Shown piece after piece: positions 45,116 to 53,757 of a DNA stretch of 64,000 bases. The first letter of the stretch is position 1, and each line of letters begins with the position of its first letter. The DNA is taken from positions 2,418,992 to 2,482,991 of the forward strand of contig NZ_CP132333.1 of the NCBI RefSeq assembly GCF_030758935.1. The letters run 5' to 3'. Below the pieces are notes generated by a model. That model was given only the letters and a program-made list of their open reading frames with translations, did no database searches and was not told where the DNA came from. The stretch comes from Geothrix sp. PMB-07. Its GTDB lineage: Bacteria; Acidobacteriota; Holophagae; Holophagales; Holophagaceae. A program made the translations under genes and the position numbers.

Positions 45116-45760
45116 ATGTCCGACGAAGCCGGTCCGAAGAAGAGCCCCATGAAGCTGATCATCATCATCGTTGCAGCCCTGGTAGTCCTCGGCGGCGGCG
45201 GTGCCGGAGCGATGATGTTGATGAAGAAAAAGGCCGCCGCCAAGACCGCCGAGGAGGAGAAAACCAAGGTGGCCGAGGCGAAACCCCATGAGGAAGCCGC
45301 TTCGGAAACGCCTGCCCATGGGGGGGAGGATTCCGAGGACTGCGAAGACACCGGCGAGAAGCACGAAAGCGGCGGCCACGGGGGCCCGGAAGCCGCCCCC
45401 GTCATGGTGCTGACCCGCACCGTGAACCTCACCGGCCCGCGCCGCAACGCCTTCCTCCGCTGCGAACTGAACATCCTCTTCTGCGACAACGAACTGGGCA
45501 AGCTCGTCTCCGGCGACAAACCTTCCCCGGAGAAGAGCCTCATTCAGTCCATCGTGCTGGGAACGCTGTCCGGCAAGAGCGTGGAAGAAGCCACCGATGC
45601 CGAATCCCGCGAGGCCCTGCGCAAGGAGATGCGGGACAAACTGAACGAGCAGTTCAAGCCCCATCCGCCCAAGGCGGGGGAAAAGGAAGATCCCAAGCAC
45701 AAAAAACCCAAGAAACCCATCAAGAGCGTGCTCATCGTGGATTGGGCCATCCAGCAGTAG
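45116..45760 (+). CDS. fliL: Flagellar basal-body-associated protein FliL
   Basis: 214 aa. A short cytoplasmic N-terminus leads into one membrane helix (LIIIIVAALVVLGGGGAGAM). A long acidic, His/Glu-rich linker (about 40-95) follows, then a FliL-type stomatin-like domain (VLTRTVNLTGPRRNAFLRCEL... LIQSIVLGTLSGKSVEE). FliL sits in the inner membrane around the stator units and supports torque. A fliN-like gene follows after 84 bases, which supports the call. Confidence 0.82.
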   Translation: MSDEAGPKKSPMKLIIIIVAALVVLGGGGAGAMMLMKKKAAAKTAEEEKTKVAEAKPHEEAASETPAHGGEDSEDCEDTGEKHESGGHGGPEAAPVMVLTRTVNLTGPRRNAFLRCELNILFCDNELGKLVSGDKPSPEKSLIQSIVLGTLSGKSVEEATDAESREALRKEMRDKLNEQFKPHPPKAGEKEDPKHKKPKKPIKSVLIVDWAIQQ

Positions 45761-45844
45761 GCGCCTCGGGTTCGGGGCCACTGGCATGGCCGTTGCGATG
45801 CCAATGGCCTGAGTCCATGCTTTGACAGGACCGGCGGGAGGAAC

Positions 45845-46153
45845 ATGGCCATCAAGCGGGGGGATCGCATCGAGAGTGACCGCGTGCTCAGTTTCGAGCA
45901 GGTGGTGGCCGAGGTCATGCCCTTCATTGACACGCCCCTGAAGCTGGAGATCCAGCTGGGCCAAGCCCGCATGACCATTCGCGACCTACTGGAGCTGGAG
46001 CCTGGCTCCCTGGTGGAGCTCAAGAAGAGCGCAGGAGAGCCCATGGATGTCCTCTGCAAGGAACGGGTCATCATCCGCGGAGAAGTGACTGTTCTGGAGG
46101 ACAGCCTGGGCCTCCGCGTCACGGAGATCGTGGATTCCGATCGGAGGGTCTAG
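45845..46153 (+). CDS. fliN: Flagellar motor switch protein FliN
   Basis: 102 aa, essentially one SpoA (FliN/FliM C-terminal) domain: VMPFIDTPLKLEIQLGQARMTIRDLLELEPGSLVEL (first part) and KERVIIRGEVTVLEDSLGLRVTEI. FliN forms the lower part of the C-ring and binds export components. Only fliL and fliN are in this window; the other flagellar genes must lie elsewhere. A type III secretion homologue is possible but less likely next to fliL. Confidence 0.88.
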   Translation: MAIKRGDRIESDRVLSFEQVVAEVMPFIDTPLKLEIQLGQARMTIRDLLELEPGSLVELKKSAGEPMDVLCKERVIIRGEVTVLEDSLGLRVTEIVDSDRRV

Positions 46154-46183
46154 GCCGCAACCTATGGCATTCTGGGAGTTCCC

Positions 46184-47029
46184 ATGAGTGCCCCCCGCCC
46201 CGACGTTCCGCCGCTCACGCCTCCGCTTGGTCTTTGCCTGGGCGGCATGGATCCGTCAGCCGGAGCGGGCCTGCTCCGCGATGTCCAGGCGCTGGCTGAA
46301 TTGGGCTGCCAGCCCATGGCCGTGAGCTTGGCCGAAACCCTCCAAAATGGCCTGGGCTGCACCCGCATCGACCCTCCGGCCATGGATCCCATCACCCGGG
46401 TGGAGACTCTGGCACCGCATCTGGTCGGCCGCTGGGGCCTCAAGCTAAGCCTCTGCGCCATGGAGGCCGCCGCCTTCCGGCGCCTGTGTGCCACCCTCCG
46501 CCACTTGGCGCCGCCACGATGCATATGGGATCCCATCCTGGCGCCCAGCGCCGGGGTGGGCCTCCATGACGGGAGCGATCTCCGACGCATGGCCGCAGAC
46601 CTCCTCCCCACCGGCCGCTGGGTGGTGAGTCCCAACCGGGGCGAAGCGGCGGCTTTCGCTGGATTGCCCCCGGAGGCCATACGGCATGCCTCGGTGGAAG
46701 CCCTCACCAACCCCTGGCTGGAGGTCGGCGCCGAAGCCGTCTGGCTCAAGGGTGGCCACGCCAGCGGAGACCAGGTGCAGGACGTCTGGGTCACCCAGCA
46801 AGGTGTCACGCTTCTTCCGCCATCCCCCAGGCTTTCTGGTGAGCGCCGAGGCACCGGCTGCCTCCTGTCCGCCACCTGGCTGGGACTGCGGCTGCTGGGG
46901 CGGGATGACCTTCAGGCCGCCGCCGAATCCGCTCATCGATTGAGGGAGCGGTGGGACCGGGCCTTCAGTCCGGGAGGCATCGGGCGGCCCATGTTCTCGC
47001 CAGCGCCTGTCCTCGTGGAGCCATCGTGA
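46184..47029 (+). CDS. thiD: Hydroxymethylpyrimidine/phosphomethylpyrimidine kinase ThiD-like
   Basis: 281 aa. Ribokinase-fold signatures: LGGMDPSAGAGLLRDVQAL near the N-terminus, WDPILAPSAG, VSPNRGEAAAFAGLP, WLKGGHASGDQVQDVW, and GTGC at the anion hole. In ThiD the start reads GSDPSGGAGIQAD; here glycine is replaced by alanine and Asp-Met varies, so activity on HMP is likely but not certain. It overlaps the next gene by 4 bases (GTGA). No TPP riboswitch is visible in the 30-base gap before it. Confidence 0.8.
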   Translation: MSAPRPDVPPLTPPLGLCLGGMDPSAGAGLLRDVQALAELGCQPMAVSLAETLQNGLGCTRIDPPAMDPITRVETLAPHLVGRWGLKLSLCAMEAAAFRRLCATLRHLAPPRCIWDPILAPSAGVGLHDGSDLRRMAADLLPTGRWVVSPNRGEAAAFAGLPPEAIRHASVEALTNPWLEVGAEAVWLKGGHASGDQVQDVWVTQQGVTLLPPSPRLSGERRGTGCLLSATWLGLRLLGRDDLQAAAESAHRLRERWDRAFSPGGIGRPMFSPAPVLVEPS

Positions 47030-48213
47030 CCGCACAGGAGGGACGGGGCTTTGTGCTGCGGGCCACCCAGGACTGTCCTTGGGCAGGCTGGGCCGGGTCC
47101 CGTTTCCTGGAGGAGGGCCTCGCCTCGGTCCACGCCGCCCCGGGCCGGGCCCTGGCCCGGCTCATGAACCTGGCCGCCCTGCTTCCTGGTGGCTTCGGGC
47201 TCATCTGGGACCATCCTCCAGCCTGGATGCAATCCCTGCCCCCGGAATCCCGCCAGGGCTGGTGGGAGGCCATCACGGCCATCCCGCACCTCACCCTGCA
47301 TCTCGGCCCTGAAGCGGCCCAGGCCCTGCCCGGGGGCGCGTTCCGCGGCTGGGTGCACGCGCCAGACATGCCCGATGGCAACCTCGGTGAACACTGGCGT
47401 CAGGGCGTGCTGGGTTGGGTGCCCGCCACCGGAAAGACTTGGCAGCTTCCCGATCTGGGTGTGACGGCCGCGGGCGACGAGGTTCCCCCAGGTTGGCTCT
47501 GGGGCGAGGTATCGCTCGCCCTGGGTGCCCTGTCAACCTTGGGTTCGGGCGAGGCCCTGGTCGCGGCCATGTCCGAAGCCCAGGGCCTCGCCGAACGTGG
47601 CCTTGCCCAGCGCCTGTCCTCGGGCGCCTGGGTGGACCTGCCCTTCTCCCGTCGTGCCGTGGGCTGGCGGCTATCGCTGGTGGGAGGCGCTGAATTCCTG
47701 CGGGCCGGTGGCACCTGGCCCCAGGCCCTGGGCCAACTGCGGGCCCTCAAGGCTCTGCTCCAGGAACGCCTGCGCACACCGATCCATCTCGGCGCCTGCA
47801 GCTCCTTCCAGGTGGCAGCCCAGTTGGGACGCCAGGCCCTGCGCGAAGGCCTGCCCTGGCGGGCCAGCCTGCCCCTTCCGCCTGCACCTGGCGCCTTTAC
47901 CCCTGGACTGGCGGCGGATCCCCGCGACCCTGTGCCCCTGGAAGCCCGGACCATGCAGCCGGCAGCTTGGTCGGCGACCCTGGATCACCCGCCGGTGGCT
48001 CTGCTGCGGGTGCCGGCGGTGCCCTCTGAAGCGGGCGCCCAGGCGCTGCTGGGCCAGATTCAGCCAGCTCCGGCCTGGCGTTGGTTGCCTCCAGACCTGC
48101 CCCCTCCCGGCCCCTTCGATCCCGATCGGCCCTGGACCTCCGCCGCTGCTTTCCCCTTCCCCGCCGATCCCGGCAACGGTGTCCAGCGCGGCCTCTTCGA
48201 GGACTTCGGCTGA
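47026..48213 (+). CDS. Protein of unknown function coupled to thiD
   Basis: 395 aa with a GTG start overlapping the thiD stop. It is rich in Trp, Pro, Gly, Leu and Ala (many WxxG and GxxW phrases), has no signal peptide, no clear membrane helix and no motif I recognise. Codon use matches the neighbours, so it is a genuine gene. It ends GVQRGLFEDFG. The 4-base overlap suggests joint expression with thiD, but no thiamine role can be inferred from its own sequence. Confidence 0.7.
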   Translation: MTAQEGRGFVLRATQDCPWAGWAGSRFLEEGLASVHAAPGRALARLMNLAALLPGGFGLIWDHPPAWMQSLPPESRQGWWEAITAIPHLTLHLGPEAAQALPGGAFRGWVHAPDMPDGNLGEHWRQGVLGWVPATGKTWQLPDLGVTAAGDEVPPGWLWGEVSLALGALSTLGSGEALVAAMSEAQGLAERGLAQRLSSGAWVDLPFSRRAVGWRLSLVGGAEFLRAGGTWPQALGQLRALKALLQERLRTPIHLGACSSFQVAAQLGRQALREGLPWRASLPLPPAPGAFTPGLAADPRDPVPLEARTMQPAAWSATLDHPPVALLRVPAVPSEAGAQALLGQIQPAPAWRWLPPDLPPPGPFDPDRPWTSAAAFPFPADPGNGVQRGLFEDFG

Positions 48214-48236
48214 TAACCTCTAGGTGAGGAACTGCC

Positions 48237-49229
48237 ATGTCTGCCGCCGAGCACCTTCAACAAAAAGCCAGAATCCGCCTGGCCCTGCTATCCATCGCAG
48301 CCGGAGCCGGGCTCCTGGGCCTCAAATACCTGTCCTTCGTCCTGTCAGGCTCTGTGGCTTTGAAATCCGATGCCATTGAAAGCATCGTCAACGTGGTGGC
48401 GGCGGTCTTCGCCCTGGGCGCCGTGATCTTCGCTGGTCGCCCCGCCGACAAGGAACACCCCTACGGCCACGGCAAAATCGAGCATTTCAGCGCTGCCTTC
48501 GAAGGTGGCCTCATCTCGCTCGCGGCGGTGTTCATTATCCTGGAGGGCGCCCGAGGCCTCATCTATGGCGTGGAACTGAAAGACCTGGGCAAGGGCCTTG
48601 CCGTGAACTTGTTCGCGGGCAGCCTCAACGGGCTGCTGGGCTGGTACATGCTCAAGCAGGGGCGGAAGACCCGGTCCCGGGCCCTGGAGGCGGACGGCCA
48701 CCACATCCTGTCGGATTTCTGGACCACCATGGGCATCGCCCTGGGCCTCCTTGCCGTCAAGCTCACGGGCATCCACTGGCTGGACCCGCTCATGGCCCTG
48801 GCCGTCGGCCTGCTGCTGGCCCGCACCGGCTTCCGCCTCGTGAAGGAATCCTCTCAGGCCCTGCTCGACATGGAAGATCCAGACGTACTCCACAAGGTGC
48901 TCACCGCCATGAACGGAGTCCGCACCTGGGACATCCTCGCCGTCCACGAGATGCGCACCTTCCGCAGTGGCCGCTACACCCACGTGGACGTGCACATCGT
49001 CGTGCCGGAGTTCTACCCGGTGCGCCAGGCCCACGATCTCTGCGAAGGCTTCGGCGAAAAGGCCCTGGAGGCCGCGGCCATCGAAGGGGAAGTCCACACC
49101 CATGTGGATCCCTGCGGGCGCCTCTACTGCTCACGGTGCCCTGCAGAGCCCTGTTCCATCCGCGTGGCGCCTCGGTCCACGGATGCGACCTTCACCCTGG
49201 AAGAGGCCACGGCCGCAGGGCCTGCCTGA
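48237..49229 (+). CDS. Cation diffusion facilitator family transporter
   Basis: 330 aa. Six membrane helices are visible with metal-site residues in SVALKSDAIESIVN and EADGHHILSDFWTT; HPYGHGKIEHFSA marks the family. The C-terminal cytoplasmic domain (about 215-300) is followed by a cysteine-rich tail CGRLYCSRCPAEPC, which could bind metal and is not usual in FieF. It exports Zn2+, Fe2+, Mn2+ or Co2+ by proton exchange; the metal is not certain. Confidence 0.9.
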   Translation: MSAAEHLQQKARIRLALLSIAAGAGLLGLKYLSFVLSGSVALKSDAIESIVNVVAAVFALGAVIFAGRPADKEHPYGHGKIEHFSAAFEGGLISLAAVFIILEGARGLIYGVELKDLGKGLAVNLFAGSLNGLLGWYMLKQGRKTRSRALEADGHHILSDFWTTMGIALGLLAVKLTGIHWLDPLMALAVGLLLARTGFRLVKESSQALLDMEDPDVLHKVLTAMNGVRTWDILAVHEMRTFRSGRYTHVDVHIVVPEFYPVRQAHDLCEGFGEKALEAAAIEGEVHTHVDPCGRLYCSRCPAEPCSIRVAPRSTDATFTLEEATAAGPA

Positions 49230-49245
49230 CCTGCACCGACCCTAG

Positions 49246-49513
49246 GGTCTGTTTTCAAAGTGGGGTGTGGCCGCGCAAGGGGCGCCACCCAAGCGAGGCC
49301 AGGAAAGCGACGAAGGCGATAGAGGTGCTATCGACGAGGAGCTTGACGCAGCATCGCGCCGGGCGCCGCCCCTTGCCCTCCGGGACGTCGCCCAGCCGCA
49401 CCCCTGGCTGCGTTGGCGGCCTCGAACGATGTCCCGCATCGCCCTTCGGCCCCCGCCTTGCCAGGCGCGCGGCTGGACGGCGTCGCGGCTCGCATCCACT
49501 TTGAAAACAGACC
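49246..49513. mobile_element. MITE-like non-autonomous element with CTAG target duplication
   Basis: A 268-bp element begins GGTCTGTTTTCAAAGTGG and ends with its exact reverse complement (18 bp), and is flanked on each side by CTAG (49242-49245 and 49514-49517). The identical stretch including flanks is 23 bp. A CTAG duplication is of the YTAR type made by the IS5 group. No transposase is encoded. The interior contains a small hairpin CGATAG-AGGTG-CTATCG and other palindromic parts. The right copy of CTAG provides the TAG stop of dusB. Confidence 0.85.
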
Positions 49514-50497
49514 CTAGGCCGCCCCGGGATGCCTCAGGGCATCGATGGCTGTCATCAGGGCCTGGGCATCGCTGGCAGCGTGCAGGTTCTGGCGGAAGCC
49601 ACTGCCGCCAGGCACCCCCTTGGTGAACCAGGCGCCGATCTTCTTGATTTTGTGCAGGGCTTCCCGGGGCTCCAGCAGATCCAGCAGGATCTGGAAGAGC
49701 CGCAGGGTGGCGTCGATGCGCATTTCCGTGGTCACGGCGAACTCGGGGTCCACGATCTGCCGGAAGAGGAAGGGATTGTAGAGGGCGCCCCGCCCGATCA
49801 TCACGGCGGCACAGCCGGTCTGCTCCACCATGCGGAAGGCATCAGCAGATGTGTTCACATCGCCATTGCCGATGATGGGGTACGAGGTTCCCGCATCGAC
49901 GGCGCGGGCGATGATACTCCAGTCGGCGTTGCCTTCGTACTGCTGGGCGCGAGTGCGGGGATGGATGGCCAGCGCCTGCACGCCCACGGCCTCGAACATG
50001 CGAAGGAAGTCGAGGAATTCGCCGCGTTCCTTCTGCGAGGCATCCCAACCGGCGCGCATCTTGACCGTCACCGGCACCTTCACGGCCTTCACCATGCCTG
50101 ACACGCAGCGCTCAGCCAGGCGGATGTCGCGCAGCAGCGCCGATCCGGCGCCGCCCTTGGTGACGTTGCTGGCGGGACACCCCATGTTGAGATCCACCAA
50201 ATCCGCACCCGCGGCCTCGCACAGCACCGCCCCCTCGGCCAGGGCCTCTGGGCGTCCGCCAGATATCTGCATGGAGAGCGGCCGCTCGCCCGTGGCGGCC
50301 ATCATCCGTTCGGCCTTCACCGCGTGGCGGATCAGGGCCTCGCTGCTGATCATTTCCGACACCACCAGCCCCACCCCGCCCACCTCGCGGATGAATTTGC
50401 GGAAGGGCTGGTCGGTGATCTCGTGCAACGGGGCCATGACGAGGCGGTTGGGCACCTCGACGTCGCGGATTTGAAATGGCGTGTGGGGAAAGGTCAT
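49514..50497 (-). CDS. dusB: tRNA-dihydrouridine synthase DusB
   Basis: 327 aa. MAPLHEITDQPFR, VDLNMGCPASNVTKGGAGSALL (catalytic cysteine in MGCP), TVKMRAGWD, HPRTRAQQYEGNADW and IGNGDVNTSADAFRM are Dus signatures, with the NVTKGGAGS loop favouring DusB. The FMN enzyme reduces uridines in tRNA. Its last codons are GGG GCG GCC TAG, with the stop inside the CTAG flank of the MITE, so the insertion sits exactly at the gene end without changing the protein by more than a few residues. Confidence 0.95.
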   Translation of the reverse strand: MTFPHTPFQIRDVEVPNRLVMAPLHEITDQPFRKFIREVGGVGLVVSEMISSEALIRHAVKAERMMAATGERPLSMQISGGRPEALAEGAVLCEAAGADLVDLNMGCPASNVTKGGAGSALLRDIRLAERCVSGMVKAVKVPVTVKMRAGWDASQKERGEFLDFLRMFEAVGVQALAIHPRTRAQQYEGNADWSIIARAVDAGTSYPIIGNGDVNTSADAFRMVEQTGCAAVMIGRGALYNPFLFRQIVDPEFAVTTEMRIDATLRLFQILLDLLEPREALHKIKKIGAWFTKGVPGGSGFRQNLHAASDAQALMTAIDALRHPGAA

Positions 50498-50567
50498 GGT
50501 TTGGTCCGACCTTCCAGTTTAACCGCTGGCCCGGATTCAGCCTGCTGCGAAATTCAAAGGGCCGGGT

Positions 50568-53500
50568 TCAGCGGTCCCGTCGCGCCAAACGGGATTCGTA
50601 GAGGCGAGCCAGGAATTCCATGAGCACCCACTCGGTTTCCCGGTGATCCCTTCGCAGCAGTCGGTTGAGGTGCATGTGGGCGAGGCTTCCCGCCAGGCTG
50701 GGCAGATCCACCTTCAGCTTCCCCTGATCAAAGGCCTCCCGGATTCGGCCTAGACCGGCGCGGTTTGGAGCCTCTGAGCTGGGGATCAGCGATTCCAATT
50801 CCTTTCGCCGTGGCCGGAAAGCGGCGCCGATCCGCACGGCCCCCTCGCCCGCATCACCGAATTCCTTCCGGAACGCTTCTCGGGAAGCCTGAGCCAGATC
50901 TCTGCGCGCCTTAAGGTCCAGGCCCAGTGAGCCCCAGATGGCGTCCACCTCCGCCAGGCCCGCCTTCCAGCGCGCCTCCAGAGAAACGCCCGCCACCAGG
51001 CGGTCCAGCACACGCCCGCTGTCCTCGTGGAACCACGCCTCCGCCAAAGAGAATCCCACCTCGCCACCGTAACGCTCCAGCTCCGGCATGAAGGTGTCCA
51101 CTTGCCATTTCCAGAGCAGCCCCTGGCCGAGGCCTTCATCCAGGTGCCGGGCCAGACGGGGCAGCAGCTCCGTGGTGAGGCACAGCGGTCGGCCATGGAA
51201 GCGCAGGCGAACGTGATGATCCGGATCGCGGTAGCGGACGAAGTGCCAGCGATCCCAAATCGCCTCTTTGCCCGTTTCATGAAGGAAGGTCTCCAACTCG
51301 ACCAGGAGCCGATCCGCGCTGGTTGGGCCGCAGTAGATTTTGAGGTAGAGCCATTCGGAGCCGGGGGCATGCACGCGAAGCGAGGTTGGCGCACCCAGCA
51401 GCGCCAGTGGAGCAGCCTGTGGCAGAGCTGGCTCCGTGGCCTCAAAAGGAATCACCAGCTCGTGGGCAAAGCCCCCTTCGGGTGCCGTGACCAGGGCCTG
51501 GTCCGGATCCGGAAAACACTCCGTGAGCGTGAAGGCCGACCGCCCCGAAACGAGATGATGCAAAGCCTCCACCCAGACCGCCTGATCCAGATCCACCAGC
51601 AGGCTGTTGTCCGCATCGGCCAGCACCACGAACCGGGGCAGGCCCCGCTGTTCTCTCAATCGCTGGAAAGCAACCCAGGCATTCTGCCCCGAGGCTGCCA
51701 AGGCCTGCGCCAATTCAGCCTTTTCAATCCGCCAGCGGGCCTTGCACATCACATGGCGACCACGGGTCACCCGCGGCAGGAAGGACAGCTCGTCCAGCGC
51801 ACCCCAGGACCACCCGCCCGAACGCCCGTCCTGGTCCTGCAGATGAGCCAGGAATCGGTACACCGCTGGCCCATGGGCAAAGTTGTGGGCGGAAGACAGT
51901 CGCGGCACCACTTCACGCCGCAGGCTCGCGGAGGCCAGATGGATGCGATCACCTCTCACAGCCACCTGCAAGTCGGCGGGCCAAATGGTCTTGCCTGGCG
52001 CCACCCCCGGCGCCGCGAGAAATGGAATCTCATACTCGCGAAGCGAGGGCCGGGCCAGCACATTGCCCATGCGACCTTCGGGCACGTGGACCACTTCCGC
52101 AAACACCACCTCGGGGCGCAGGGCTTCTTCCTTCAGCAGGTGCTGGCAAAGCGAAGCCTTCAGATCCGCATCGCCGGAGGCGAAGCGCCCCAGCCACCGC
52201 GCGGCGGTGGGGCCCGAGTGGTGCTCCATCCAGAAGTGGAAATCGCCCTGGTCCAGGGCGGTCACGCTGTCAGCGCCCAGTACCGCCAGGGCTGCAAAGG
52301 AATGAGGGAACGGCTGAGGCCGGGGATTGGCCAACGCCTCGAGGTCCGCATCATCCAGCTCCCAGGCCTGAGAGCCCTGCCATTTGGGGAGACGTGCCAA
52401 CAGGGCGCGATCCCGCTCCGTCAGTTGGCGCGGGCCCGCGAACCCCGGGAAGGCCAAGCCTTCGAGCAGGGGCGATTCCATCGGCGTTCCACCGTCAAAC
52501 CCGATGCCGCTCTCCTCGTCCAGCACCTCCAGAAGCGGCATCCATCGGGCCTCATAGCGTTCCAGGAAGGCGGCGCGGAAGCGGTCCAAGGGCCCTTCCA
52601 GCGGGGCAGGTGTGAGTCGACGGAGCGTCTCTGCACCCTCCTCCAGAGCACGACGAACACCTGCCGAGAGCGCCAGCCCAGGGCCCGGACGGAAGAGGTC
52701 CACCTGAAGGACATCCCGCATGCCGGGTGGGAGTCCTGCGGCGACCAGCGGAGGGATCAGATCCAGGTAGCCCTCGGGATGGGCTCCGAGCGGTGCGACC
52801 TGAATGGCCTCCAGCGTGTGGTTGAGGGCCACCAAGGGTGTGGCCTGGATGGCGGTCTCTGGACGGGATTGAAGGATGGCGATCAGCCCAGCCAGAGGAT
52901 CAGGGTGAGTCAACGCAGGCGCCAGATCTCCACACAGCAACTGGGAAGCGATCACCTGCTCCAGGAAGTCCCGGGCCTCGGCCTGATCGGCCCCAACCTG
53001 CCTGACGAGACCAGTACACAGATCGTCAAGGTGCGCACCTTCCTTTGCCTGGTGCAGCACTGAATCGAGGTGGGCCGTGGCCTCCACCGCTTCCAAATGG
53101 TACGTCCGGGCCTGGGCTCCGGCCTGCTGGCGGCGCTCCATGTACCGGTACCAGCCGCCGCGGGCATAAGCGCTCGTATTCGGTCGATAGGTCCGCGCAC
53201 TGCGTACCTCAGGTTCCTGTTCGAGGCGAGCCACCAACTCTTCCAACACACCCCAATCCAGGCGCACCGATTTGCGAGATGCCCGCCAGGACCCCACGGC
53301 AAGGGAACTCACAGAACCCCAACGCCCCGTGGAAACACCCGCAAAAAGGCCAAAGGGCGTCGAGCGGCTGCTCAGCCGACTGAGGTACTTCAGCAGGGCG
53401 CGTTCCATATTCTGGGCCGCGGTGCGATCCAGGGAACCGTCCAGCCATGCATCAATCCTTGTCGCCAGATCCGGCGACGCCAGGGCCAGGGCTTCCCGCA

Positions 53501-53681
53501 CCAGTGCATCCTGCGCCAGATCACGCAAGCGCTGACGGGTTGCCCCGCGGTCTCCTGCCGCCTCAGCCTCCGAAGGCGACGTATTTTTCTGGGTATAACG
53601 TTGAAGGAGCACGGCCTGCGGCAAGCCGGGGCTGCGGAGCACAAAAAAATCAGCAGTCTGGCAAGCGGGCCGGCGGGACAT
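50568..53681 (-). CDS. Full-length class I lanthipeptide-type dehydratase (LanB family)
   Basis: 1037 aa, the length of complete LanB enzymes. It starts near ADFFVLRSPGLP, then has SSRSTPFGLFAG (about residue 107) in the tRNA-dependent glutamylation domain. The elimination (SpaB C-terminal-like) domain has RYRDPDHHVRLRF (about 813), LERYGGEVGFSLAEAWFHED (about 870) and AHMHLNRLL (about 1000), where the key Arg and His residues of NisB lie. Such enzymes dehydrate Ser/Thr of a precursor peptide using glutamyl-tRNA. No LanC cyclase, transporter or protease is adjacent. A divergent Ser/Thr-rich peptide gene and a two-component system follow upstream. Confidence 0.9.
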   Translation of the reverse strand: MSRRPACQTADFFVLRSPGLPQAVLLQRYTQKNTSPSEAEAAGDRGATRQRLRDLAQDALVREALALASPDLATRIDAWLDGSLDRTAAQNMERALLKYLSRLSSRSTPFGLFAGVSTGRWGSVSSLAVGSWRASRKSVRLDWGVLEELVARLEQEPEVRSARTYRPNTSAYARGGWYRYMERRQQAGAQARTYHLEAVEATAHLDSVLHQAKEGAHLDDLCTGLVRQVGADQAEARDFLEQVIASQLLCGDLAPALTHPDPLAGLIAILQSRPETAIQATPLVALNHTLEAIQVAPLGAHPEGYLDLIPPLVAAGLPPGMRDVLQVDLFRPGPGLALSAGVRRALEEGAETLRRLTPAPLEGPLDRFRAAFLERYEARWMPLLEVLDEESGIGFDGGTPMESPLLEGLAFPGFAGPRQLTERDRALLARLPKWQGSQAWELDDADLEALANPRPQPFPHSFAALAVLGADSVTALDQGDFHFWMEHHSGPTAARWLGRFASGDADLKASLCQHLLKEEALRPEVVFAEVVHVPEGRMGNVLARPSLREYEIPFLAAPGVAPGKTIWPADLQVAVRGDRIHLASASLRREVVPRLSSAHNFAHGPAVYRFLAHLQDQDGRSGGWSWGALDELSFLPRVTRGRHVMCKARWRIEKAELAQALAASGQNAWVAFQRLREQRGLPRFVVLADADNSLLVDLDQAVWVEALHHLVSGRSAFTLTECFPDPDQALVTAPEGGFAHELVIPFEATEPALPQAAPLALLGAPTSLRVHAPGSEWLYLKIYCGPTSADRLLVELETFLHETGKEAIWDRWHFVRYRDPDHHVRLRFHGRPLCLTTELLPRLARHLDEGLGQGLLWKWQVDTFMPELERYGGEVGFSLAEAWFHEDSGRVLDRLVAGVSLEARWKAGLAEVDAIWGSLGLDLKARRDLAQASREAFRKEFGDAGEGAVRIGAAFRPRRKELESLIPSSEAPNRAGLGRIREAFDQGKLKVDLPSLAGSLAHMHLNRLLRRDHRETEWVLMEFLARLYESRLARRDR

Positions 53682-53707
53682 ACAGGGGCTTCATCCTTGG
53701 ATGCTGA

Positions 53708-53736
53708 AGCATAGCAAACCAAACATTCCTCATGTC
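53708..53736 (-). promoter_or_regulatory. Probable promoter of the dehydratase gene
   Basis: On the minus strand an extended -10 element TGCTATGCT (TATGCT at 53713-53708) lies about 27 bases upstream of the dehydratase ATG; AAGGA at 53698-53694 could be its ribosome site. The -35 is poor (AAGACA, 19 bases away), as expected for an activator-dependent promoter. The putative LytTR sites lie just upstream. Confidence 0.5.
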
Positions 53737-53757
53737 TTGCGCGGCCAGGAAACCCTC

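Noticed and set aside
46154-46183. TPP riboswitch before thiD
   Set aside because: The gap is only 30 bases, too short for the THI element, and shows none of its conserved sequence.
49242-49499. 85-aa minus-strand frame inside the MITE
   Set aside because: It is bounded by the inverted repeats, has no ribosome site and reads like translated palindromic GC-rich DNA.
50568-53681. Small LanB of the peptide aminoacyl-tRNA ligase (PEARL) type
   Set aside because: Those lack the C-terminal elimination domain; here that domain and its Arg/His motifs are present, so a true dehydratase is more likely.
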